Shown here piece by piece: positions 57,374 to 64,000 of a DNA stretch of 64,000 nucleotides. Made by a program: the position numbers and the translations under genes. Under the pieces are notes generated by a model that was not told the origin of the DNA, made no database searches, and saw only the letters and a list, made by a program, of their open reading frames with translations. The stretch's first letter is position 1. Every line of letters begins with the position of its first letter. The DNA is from Wenzhouxiangella sp. 15190 (lineage in GTDB: Bacteria; Pseudomonadota; Gammaproteobacteria; Xanthomonadales; Wenzhouxiangellaceae). The stretch spans positions 1-64,000 of the forward strand of contig NZ_QVMV01000046.1 of the NCBI RefSeq assembly GCF_003417465.1, given 5' to 3'.

Positions 57374-58168
57374 ATGACTGACCTGCTTAAACTCAAAATC
57401 GACGACCGCGGCGTGGCCACGGTGACGCTCAACCGGCCCGAGGTGCACAACGCCTTCAACGCCGAGCTGGTGGCCGAGCTGTCGGAGACTTTCGACAAGG
57501 TCGCCAAGGAGAATGCACGGGCCATGATCCTCACCGGCGAGGGCCACAGCTTCTCTGCCGGGGCGGATCTCAACTGGATGCGCTCGATGGCCGAAGGCTC
57601 GGAAGCCGAGAACCGCGACGATGCCAAGCGTCTGGCGGCCATGCTGCGCAAACTGGACCAGCTGGCCTGCCCGACCGTTGCACGCGTCAACGGTCACGCC
57701 TTCGGCGGCGGCGTGGGCCTGATCGCCTGCTGCGACCTGGCCGTGGCGCTCGAGACCGCAAAGTTCGGCCTGACGGAAGTGCGCCTGGGCCTGGCGCCGG
57801 CGACCATCGCGCCGTTCGTCATCCCGCGCATCGGCGTCAACAATGCCCGTCACTACATGCTCACCGGTGAGCGCGTCGACGCCGAACGCGCCGTGCATAT
57901 CGGCCTGGTCAGCGATACCGTACCCACCGGCCAGCTCGACGGCCACGTGGCCGACCTGGTCGACCTGCTGCTCGCCGGCGGCCCGCACGCGCAGGCGCAC
58001 TGCAAGGAATTGATCCACACCATCGCCAGCGGCCGTCACGATGAAGCCGAAACCGACCGCCGCACCTCCGAACTGATCGCCGCCCTGCGCGTCTCCCGAG
58101 AAGGCCAGGAAGGCCTCAACGCCTTCCTCGAAAAGCGTAAGCCGTCCTGGATTGCAGGCGATTCCTGA
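57374..58168 (+). CDS. liuC: Enoyl-CoA hydratase, likely methylglutaconyl-CoA hydratase
   Basis: This 264-residue crotonase hydrates an enoyl-CoA; in this context 3-methylglutaconyl-CoA to HMG-CoA. NRPEVHNAFN, GHSFSAGADLNWM and AFGGGVGLIACCDLA contain the oxyanion-hole and acid/base regions. It sits between the two MCC subunits. The exact substrate is inferred from neighbours. Confidence 0.88.
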   Translation: MTDLLKLKIDDRGVATVTLNRPEVHNAFNAELVAELSETFDKVAKENARAMILTGEGHSFSAGADLNWMRSMAEGSEAENRDDAKRLAAMLRKLDQLACPTVARVNGHAFGGGVGLIACCDLAVALETAKFGLTEVRLGLAPATIAPFVIPRIGVNNARHYMLTGERVDAERAVHIGLVSDTVPTGQLDGHVADLVDLLLAGGPHAQAHCKELIHTIASGRHDEAETDRRTSELIAALRVSREGQEGLNAFLEKRKPSWIAGDS

Positions 58169-58178
58169 AAAATCTTTA

Positions 58179-58313
58179 TGTCCACAGATAAACACAGATT
58201 AAAAACAACAGGCGAGCCAAACGAGGTGGATTGGGTAGATCCCGATTCTTCCATCGAGCGCCCGCACCCGGACTCTTTCTTTATCTGTGTTCATCTGTGT
58301 TCATCTGTGGACA
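58179..58313. repeat. Inverted decamer-repeat element, liuC-liuD gap
   Basis: The right arm (58280-58313), read inversely, has three units of CACAGATGAA type. The left arm (58179-58203) has two. The first 21 bases of the arms match at 20 positions. The core is 76 bases. Confidence 0.85.
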
Positions 58314-58332
58314 ATTTTATTATTGGGGGACT

Positions 58333-60303
58333 ATGTTCAAAACAGTTCTGATTGCCAATCGCGGCGAGATCGCCTGCCGCATCATCGCCACCTGCCGCCA
58401 CCTGGGCGTGGAGACCGTGGCCGTCTACTCCGACGCCGACGCGAACGCGCGGCACGTGCGCCTGGCCGACCGGGCCGTGCATATCGGTGCCGCGGCCGCG
58501 CGCGAGTCCTACCTCGATGTCGATCGCATCATCCAGGCGGCGAAGGCCACGGGCGCGCAGGCCATTCATCCCGGCTACGGCTTCCTGGCCGAAAACGTCG
58601 ACTTTGCGCGAAAGCTCCGCGATGCCGGCGTGACTTTGATTGGACCCACCCCGGAGACCATGGACCTGATGGGCTCCAAGGCCGCGGCCAAGGCGAAGAT
58701 GGAAGCCGCCGACGTGCCGCTCATCCCCGGCTACCACGGTGACGACCAGGACGACAATAAGTTGATGAAAGAGGCCGAGCGCGTCGGCTTCCCGCTGATG
58801 CTGAAAGCCGCAGCCGGCGGCGGCGGCAAGGGCATGCGCGTGGTGCATTCGAAAACGGATTTCGAAGAGGCATTGAAAGCTGCCCGGCGCGAAGCCGCCG
58901 GCGCTTTCGGCGACGAGCGCATGATCATCGAGCGCTACCTGCCCACGCCCCGCCATATCGAGGCCCAGGTCTTTGCCGACACCCACGGCCATACCGTGCA
59001 CCTGTTCGAACGCGACTGCTCCAGCCAGCGCCGCCACCAGAAGATCATCGAGGAAGCCCCGGCCGCCAAACTCGATGACGAGGTTCGCCAGCGCCTGCTG
59101 GCCGCGGCCGTACGTGCGGCCGCAGCGGTCGACTACGTCGGCGCCGGCACGGTCGAATTCCTGGTCGACGGCGACGAATTCTTCTTCCTGGAAATGAATA
59201 CCCGTCTGCAGGTCGAGCACCCGGTGACCGAATGCATCACCGGCCTGGACCTGGTCGAGTGGCAGCTCCGCGTTGCCGCCGGCGAGCAGTTGCCTTTGAG
59301 GCAGAATGACATCCGCGCGACCGGCCACGCCATGGAAGCGCGTATCTACGCCGAGGACCCGGACCACGGATTCGTTCCCTCGACCGGCCGCATTGATGCG
59401 CTGGCGCTGCCCGAGACCGACTGGGTGCGCATCGATTCGGGCGTGGACGAAGGCGACGAGGTCAGCATGCACTACGACCCGATGATCGCCAAACTGATCG
59501 TCCACGACAGCACGCGCGAGGCCTGCCTGGCCCGGCTCAACCAGGCCCTGGCAGCGAGCTTCGTTGCCGGCCCGACCACCAACCTGGGCTTCCTGCAGGC
59601 CCTGGCCGGGTCGCAGGTGTTCACGGAAGCGGCCATCGACACCGGCCTGCTCGACCGCGAACTGTCGACGATTCTCGAAGCCGGCGAACCGCCACTCGAC
59701 GTACTGGCCGCGGCCGCCGGCCGCTGGCTGCTGATGCAGGAATCGAAGGCGACCGGCGATACTCCCTGGGACACCTGCGACAGCTGGCGCCTGGGCGAGC
59801 CAGCCACGCGATCGCTCGACATCGAATGCGCCGACAAACGCGTCACTGTCGAGGCGATCGGTTTCGGCGGAGATTACCGCCTGCAGATCGATGACGAGAC
59901 CCACCCGGTCCGCATCAAACAGTTGTCCGACACCGAATTCAGTCTGACGCTGGACGGCCAGGGCCGTCGCCTTCAGATCCACGCCGCCGGCGAACACCGC
60001 CTGGAAGTCTGTCTCGACAACCGCCGCTGGCCCGTCAACCGCCATGCCCGCTTCGAAGCCGCCGTTGACAGCAGCGCCGGCGACGGCCGCCTGCTCGCCC
60101 CCATGCCCGGCAAGATCCTCGAAATCCGCGCCAAGGCCGGTCAGTCGGTCAGCGAAGGCGAAACCCTGCTGATCATGGAAGCAATGAAGATGGAACTGGC
60201 GATCAAGGCGCCTATGGACGGCGAAGTCAGCGAGATTGCCGTCACCGCCGAAGACATTGTCGAGGCCGACACACTGCTTCTGGCCTTGGATCCGAAAATC
60301 TAG
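58333..60303 (+). CDS. liuD: Methylcrotonyl-CoA carboxylase alpha (biotin) subunit
   Basis: This 656-residue protein has a biotin carboxylase domain (MFKTVLIANRGEIACR, KAAAGGGGKGMR, FLEMNTRLQVEHPVTE), a linking region, and a biotinyl domain with the lysine in EAMKMEL. It carboxylates biotin with ATP and bicarbonate. The ATG at 58333 has GGGGGA as Shine-Dalgarno. Its stop shares a CTAG with the convergent small gene. Confidence 0.94.
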   Translation: MFKTVLIANRGEIACRIIATCRHLGVETVAVYSDADANARHVRLADRAVHIGAAAARESYLDVDRIIQAAKATGAQAIHPGYGFLAENVDFARKLRDAGVTLIGPTPETMDLMGSKAAAKAKMEAADVPLIPGYHGDDQDDNKLMKEAERVGFPLMLKAAAGGGGKGMRVVHSKTDFEEALKAARREAAGAFGDERMIIERYLPTPRHIEAQVFADTHGHTVHLFERDCSSQRRHQKIIEEAPAAKLDDEVRQRLLAAAVRAAAAVDYVGAGTVEFLVDGDEFFFLEMNTRLQVEHPVTECITGLDLVEWQLRVAAGEQLPLRQNDIRATGHAMEARIYAEDPDHGFVPSTGRIDALALPETDWVRIDSGVDEGDEVSMHYDPMIAKLIVHDSTREACLARLNQALAASFVAGPTTNLGFLQALAGSQVFTEAAIDTGLLDRELSTILEAGEPPLDVLAAAAGRWLLMQESKATGDTPWDTCDSWRLGEPATRSLDIECADKRVTVEAIGFGGDYRLQIDDETHPVRIKQLSDTEFSLTLDGQGRRLQIHAAGEHRLEVCLDNRRWPVNRHARFEAAVDSSAGDGRLLAPMPGKILEIRAKAGQSVSEGETLLIMEAMKMELAIKAPMDGEVSEIAVTAEDIVEADTLLLALDPKI

Positions 60304-60470
60304 CGACTGCCATTACCCCGATCCGGGCGAGCCTCCCGCTCGAGCGCGTCCGCCTTCCGGTTCATCAATCGTGTAGCCGACAGGAGGAACCTGACGGCCA
60401 ACACTGCCAGGGTAATCAGCAGTGCCAGGCCAATCAGCTGACCCACCAACGTTCCCATTGAAAATTCCAT
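60300..60470 (-). CDS. Small single-pass membrane protein
   Basis: This 56-residue protein has one membrane helix (about 8-31) and a basic/acidic tail (NRKADALEREARPD). AGGA precedes the ATG at 60470 with 8-base spacing. Its stop codon overlaps the liuD stop in a CTAG palindrome. Function is unknown; it could be an assembly factor or regulator of a membrane complex. Confidence 0.65.
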   Translation of the reverse strand: MEFSMGTLVGQLIGLALLITLAVLAVRFLLSATRLMNRKADALEREARPDRGNGSR

Positions 60471-60609
60471 TTGACTATCCTGGTTTGTAGTACCTTTCCG
60501 CAGATTAACAGGTCCGTTCCGATAGCTGAATTCGGACCCCCCCGCCAATCGTAAGAACCACTGCGCGAAAGGGTGGTCACAACTCATATATTCCAATCGG
60601 AAAACGCCA

Positions 60610-61476
60610 ATGCGGTGGATCATCAGCGTTCTCGTCGTCCTGGCCCTGGTAGCGGGCCTGTGGTGGATGGAGCAACAACGGCAGGCGGAACTGGTGCCGG
60701 AGGCCGACCTGGACATCCCGGCCGAGCCCGAGCAGCCCGAACCACGCCATCCCTTGCCCGAACCCGAGCCGATCCCGACGCCCGACGAAACCATGGGAGA
60801 CGACAGCCCGGAAGCATCCGATACGTCGCCGGAAGCCCAACCTGAGCCGGAGCCACTACCGGACCTGGCCGACAGCGACACCGCCGCACTCGAAGCGTTG
60901 GCAAGCCTGCTCGGCAACGACTTCGTCCAGCAGTGGATCAAGCCCGAGTTCGTCATCCCGCGCGCGGTTTCGGTGATCAACAGCCTCGAAGGCGAAGCAC
61001 CGGCGCTGAAATCGTTGCCGGTACGAACGCTGGATACCGAGCCGCTCACCGAGGAGAGTGGTGATGGTGAGAAGCTACTCTGGACCGAAGCCAACACCGC
61101 CCGCTACGAAAGCCTGGTCGCCTCGATCGAGTCCATACCGGCAGACGAAGCCGCGATGCTCTACCGACGCTACTACCCGTTGTTTCAGGAAGCCTGGCAA
61201 GAGCTCGGCGAGACAGAGCCGTATTTCAATGACCGTCTCATTGACGTCGTCGATCACCTGCTGGCCACGCCGGAAGTCGAACTGCCGTTCGAGGTCGTGC
61301 CCTACGAGGGGCGACTGCATTTTGCAGACGAAGCGCTGCAGGAAGAGTCATGGGGCCGCAAGCTGCTGATCCGGATGGGACCGGATCAGGCTGCCGCCAT
61401 CAAGCAATGGCTGCGTGATTTCCGGCAGGAGCTTGCCGCTCCGCCTGAGGGCGAGGAGGAGAAGGATTTCTCCTGA
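60610..61476 (+). CDS. DUF3014 domain protein
   Basis: This 288-residue protein has an N-terminal membrane helix (about 3-20), a Pro/Glu-rich linker (about 30-82) and a DUF3014 domain (ALEALASLLGNDFVQQWI through YYPLFQEAWQELG). The linker is typical of proteins that reach across the periplasm. It ends 3 bases from parC in convergent orientation. Function is unknown. Confidence 0.85.
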   Translation: MRWIISVLVVLALVAGLWWMEQQRQAELVPEADLDIPAEPEQPEPRHPLPEPEPIPTPDETMGDDSPEASDTSPEAQPEPEPLPDLADSDTAALEALASLLGNDFVQQWIKPEFVIPRAVSVINSLEGEAPALKSLPVRTLDTEPLTEESGDGEKLLWTEANTARYESLVASIESIPADEAAMLYRRYYPLFQEAWQELGETEPYFNDRLIDVVDHLLATPEVELPFEVVPYEGRLHFADEALQEESWGRKLLIRMGPDQAAAIKQWLRDFRQELAAPPEGEEEKDFS

Positions 61477-61479
61477 ACG

Positions 61480-63729
61480 CTAATCCGCCAAGGTCAATTT
61501 CGTCACCTTCTGGAAACCTCGCGGCAATTTCCGGCCGCGCTGGGCGCGCTCACCCCAGTAGTTTTCGGTATCCGCCCAGCTCAGACGCAGGTAGCGCTGC
61601 CCGGCCCAGACCAGGCAATCCTCGCCGGCGGCGATGACGATGGCACCGGCCATTTTCTCGCCGGCCTTCTTTGCCTTGGGCGGGATATTGATGAGCTTGT
61701 TGCCCTTGCCCTTGGACAGCTCGGGGACTTCGGACAGGTAGTAGGCGAGCAGGTAGCCCTCGGTGGTGGCGCAGACGATGACGGCTTCCTCGTCCTCGGT
61801 CACCGGTGAGATCGGCAGCACGTCCGAGCCCGCCGGCACGGTGAGCATTTGCTTGCCGGCCTTCTGGCGTGTGTGCAGGTGCTCCAGCTGCGTGACGAAG
61901 CCGTAGCCGGCATCACTGGCCAGCAACACCCGATCTTCGGGCGCGCCGATGGCCAGGCTGCGGAAAGCCGCGTCGGCCTTGGGACTGAAGCGGCCGGTGA
62001 GCGGCTCGCCCAGGCTACGAGCCGAAGGCAGTTCATGGGCAATCAACGAATAGCTGCGTCCGGTGGAATCCAGAAAGCAGGCCGTCTGCGTGCTGCGGCC
62101 GCGCGCGGCGGCCAGGAATTCGTCGCCGGCACGGTAATTGAGTTCCTCGGGCTTGATGTCGTGGCCCTTGGCCGCGCGCACCCAGCCATTGTCGCTGAGC
62201 ACCACGGTGACCGGCTCGGACGGCACCAGGTCGGTTTCCTTCAGGGCCTGGGCGGCGGCACGTTCGACGATCTGCGAGCGGCGCTCATCGCCGTAGGCTT
62301 CGGCGTCTTCGAGCAGTTCGTCACGAATCAGGCGGGTGAGCTTCTTCGGCGAAGCCAGGATGGCCTCGATCTGCTTGCGCTCGTCTTCGAGCTTGTCCTT
62401 TTCGCCCTGGATCTTCATTTCCTCGAGCTTCGCGAGATTGCGTAGCTTGAGCTCGAGGATGGCCTCGGCCTGGGTACCGGTCAGGCCGAAGCGCTCCATC
62501 AGGACGGGCTTGGGCTCATCTTCGGTGCGGATGATGTGGATCACCTCGTCGATATTGAGATAGGCGATCAGCAGACCATCGAGAATATGCAGGCGATCGA
62601 CGACCTGATCGAGCCGATATTCCAGACGCCGGGTGACGGTCTGGCGCCGGAACTCCAGCCACTCGATCAACAGTTCCTTGAGATTGCGCACGCCGGGCCG
62701 GCCGTTGAGGCCGATGACGTTGAGATTCATGCGCGCACTCTTTTCCAGGTCGGTGGTCGCGAACAGGTGGCCCATGAGCTGTTCGAGATCGACCCGGTTG
62801 CTGCGGGGCACGATGACCAGGCGGGTGGGATGCTCGTGGTCGGACTCGTCGCGCAAGTCGGTCACCCAGGGCAACTTCTTGGCCTGCATCTGCGAGGCGA
62901 TCTGCTCGAGCACCTTGGCCGGCGAGACCTGGTGCGGCAGCGCCGTGATGATGATCTCCTCGCCTTCCCGTTCCCACTTGGCGCGCTGTCGGATACCGCC
63001 CGAGCCGGTCTCGTAGAGGTTGAGCAGTTCCTCCCGGGAGCTGACGATTTCCGGCCCGCCGGGAAAGTCCGGGGCGGGGATGTGTTCGCACAGCTCGGCC
63101 ACGCTGGTCTTCTTGGGCGCCTCGAGCAGGCGCACGCAGGCCGAGACCACCTCGCGCAGGTTGTGCGGCGGGATGTCGGTGGCCATGCCCACGGCGATAC
63201 CCTGCCCGCCATTGAGCAGCACGTTGGGTAGACGGGCAGGCAGAAGCTTGGGCTCTTTCAGCGTGCCGTCGAAGTTGGGCACCCACTCCACAGTGCCCTG
63301 CCCCAGCTCGGCCAGCAGGGCCTTGGCATACGGCGCCAGGCGCGACTCAGTGTAGCGCATGGCCGCGAAGGACTTGGGGTCATCGGGCGAGCCGAAGTTG
63401 CCCTGCCCGTCGACCAGCGGGTAGCGATACGAGAACGGCTGGGCCATCAGCACCATGGCCTCGTAGCAGGCGGAATCGCCGTGCGGATGGAATTTGCCGA
63501 TCACGTCACCCACCGTGCGGGCGGATTTCTTGTGCTTGGACGCCGCCGACAGCCCCAGCTCGCTCATGGCGTAGACGATGCGCCGCTGCACGGGCTTGAG
63601 ACCGTCGCACACGTTGGGCAGGGCGCGGTCGAGCACGACGTACATGGCGTAGTCGAGATAGGCGCGCTCGGCGTAGGTGCGCAGGGGTTGCTGTTCGAAG
63701 TCGCCGGAAACGGGTTTGATTTCGCTCAT
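61480..63729 (-). CDS. parC: DNA topoisomerase IV subunit A
   Basis: This 749-residue protein separates daughter chromosomes with ParE. The active Tyr is in [14 protein letters not shown], and the quinolone-determining region [12 protein letters not shown] keeps the wild-type Ser and Glu. The C-terminal half has the strand repeats of the ParC propeller. No parE is in the window. Confidence 0.96.
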   Translation of the reverse strand: MSEIKPVSGDFEQQPLRTYAERAYLDYAMYVVLDRALPNVCDGLKPVQRRIVYAMSELGLSAASKHKKSARTVGDVIGKFHPHGDSACYEAMVLMAQPFSYRYPLVDGQGNFGSPDDPKSFAAMRYTESRLAPYAKALLAELGQGTVEWVPNFDGTLKEPKLLPARLPNVLLNGGQGIAVGMATDIPPHNLREVVSACVRLLEAPKKTSVAELCEHIPAPDFPGGPEIVSSREELLNLYETGSGGIRQRAKWEREGEEIIITALPHQVSPAKVLEQIASQMQAKKLPWVTDLRDESDHEHPTRLVIVPRSNRVDLEQLMGHLFATTDLEKSARMNLNVIGLNGRPGVRNLKELLIEWLEFRRQTVTRRLEYRLDQVVDRLHILDGLLIAYLNIDEVIHIIRTEDEPKPVLMERFGLTGTQAEAILELKLRNLAKLEEMKIQGEKDKLEDERKQIEAILASPKKLTRLIRDELLEDAEAYGDERRSQIVERAAAQALKETDLVPSEPVTVVLSDNGWVRAAKGHDIKPEELNYRAGDEFLAAARGRSTQTACFLDSTGRSYSLIAHELPSARSLGEPLTGRFSPKADAAFRSLAIGAPEDRVLLASDAGYGFVTQLEHLHTRQKAGKQMLTVPAGSDVLPISPVTEDEEAVIVCATTEGYLLAYYLSEVPELSKGKGNKLINIPPKAKKAGEKMAGAIVIAAGEDCLVWAGQRYLRLSWADTENYWGERAQRGRKLPRGFQKVTKLTLAD

Positions 63730-63841
63730 GGCCGGGAATTGTCGCCCAAGACGGGCAACCTTGCCACAGCGATTACCGACGAAATACCGGAAGTACCGGT
63801 GGCCGGCGCTCCCTATGGATGGCTGGGGCCGGAATGCTCTC

Positions 63842-64000
63842 CTAGAGGAGAACCCAGGCGATAATGGCGAACGTCACCAGCACGCTCCCGGCGGCGGTCA
63901 GGTAGACCTTCACCGGCGTGGTGTCGGTGCTCACCTTCGGCTCTGACCATTCGCCTTGCGGCATTGACGCCTCGGTGGACTCCCTGAGCACATCGAGCAC
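63842..64000 (-). CDS. C-terminal part of a membrane protein, cut by window end
   Basis: The open frame reads VLDVLREST... to [13 protein letters not shown] and a TAG at 63842-63844. It ends in a single membrane helix. Either it continues past 64000 or it begins at the ATG near 63962, giving about 40 residues. No family could be assigned. Confidence 0.5.
   Translation of the reverse strand: MLDVLRESTEASMPQGEWSEPKVSTDTTPVKVYLTAAGSVLVTFAIIAWVLL

Overview
This 64 kb window is one stretch of a GC-rich gammaproteobacterial chromosome. It carries conserved housekeeping blocks: rpsO-pnp, parC, purM-purN-DUF3108, DUF2066/CDP-alcohol transferase/hda, the SUF Fe-S operon with its Xanthomonas-type Rrf2 regulator, amgK/murU, kdkA with a heptosyltransferase, and leucine-degradation genes. 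The mix resembles the Xanthomonadales/Chromatiales edge of the class (Wenzhouxiangella-like). That placement is an inference from gene content. No phage, integron, rRNA, tRNA or CRISPR was seen.

Layout. 1-7.0 kb: S9 peptidase, SDR, serine hydrolase, membrane protein, PAS-GAF-GGDEF cyclase. 7.0-11.4 kb: frdABCD plus rquA behind a perfect FNR box, an apparent rhodoquinol:fumarate reductase module. 11.3-17.4 kb: suf regulator-sufBCDSU on the minus strand, ending tail-to-tail with rquA. 17.4-24.2 kb: a GT-A-like protein, amgK, a membrane GGDEF cyclase, murU, a structured 276-bp palindromic element, and phoA. 24.5-33.6 kb: an unknown lipoprotein, hda/pgsA-like/DUF2066, an OPT transporter pair, purMN-DUF3108. 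33.8-42 kb: M48-TPR lipoprotein, EamA and VUT transporters, alpha/beta hydrolase, Lon-like ATPase, kdkA, GT9. 42-47.5 kb: an OmpA protein with Ig-like repeats, DUF6165, pnp, rpsO. 47.7-55.4 kb: a six-gene metal-efflux operon (blaI-type repressor, M56 sensor, TolC, His-rich lipoprotein, adaptor, RND pump). 55.5-60.3 kb: methylcrotonyl-CoA carboxylase subunits and a hydratase. 60.3-64 kb: small membrane protein, DUF3014, parC, and a gene cut by the window end.

Two features stand out. First, the respiratory module: FNR box, QFR and the rhodoquinone enzyme lie in one transcription unit, so oxygen limitation should induce reductase and quinone together. Second, at least eight intergenic gaps hold pairs of short tandem repeats in inverted orientation around a unique core. 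Unit size (7-10 bp) and sequence differ at each locus while the architecture stays the same. Two lie inside the suf operon and two inside the leucine operon. I know of no named class for these. A separate MITE-like element supplies the phoA stop codon and has a relic inside the suf operon.
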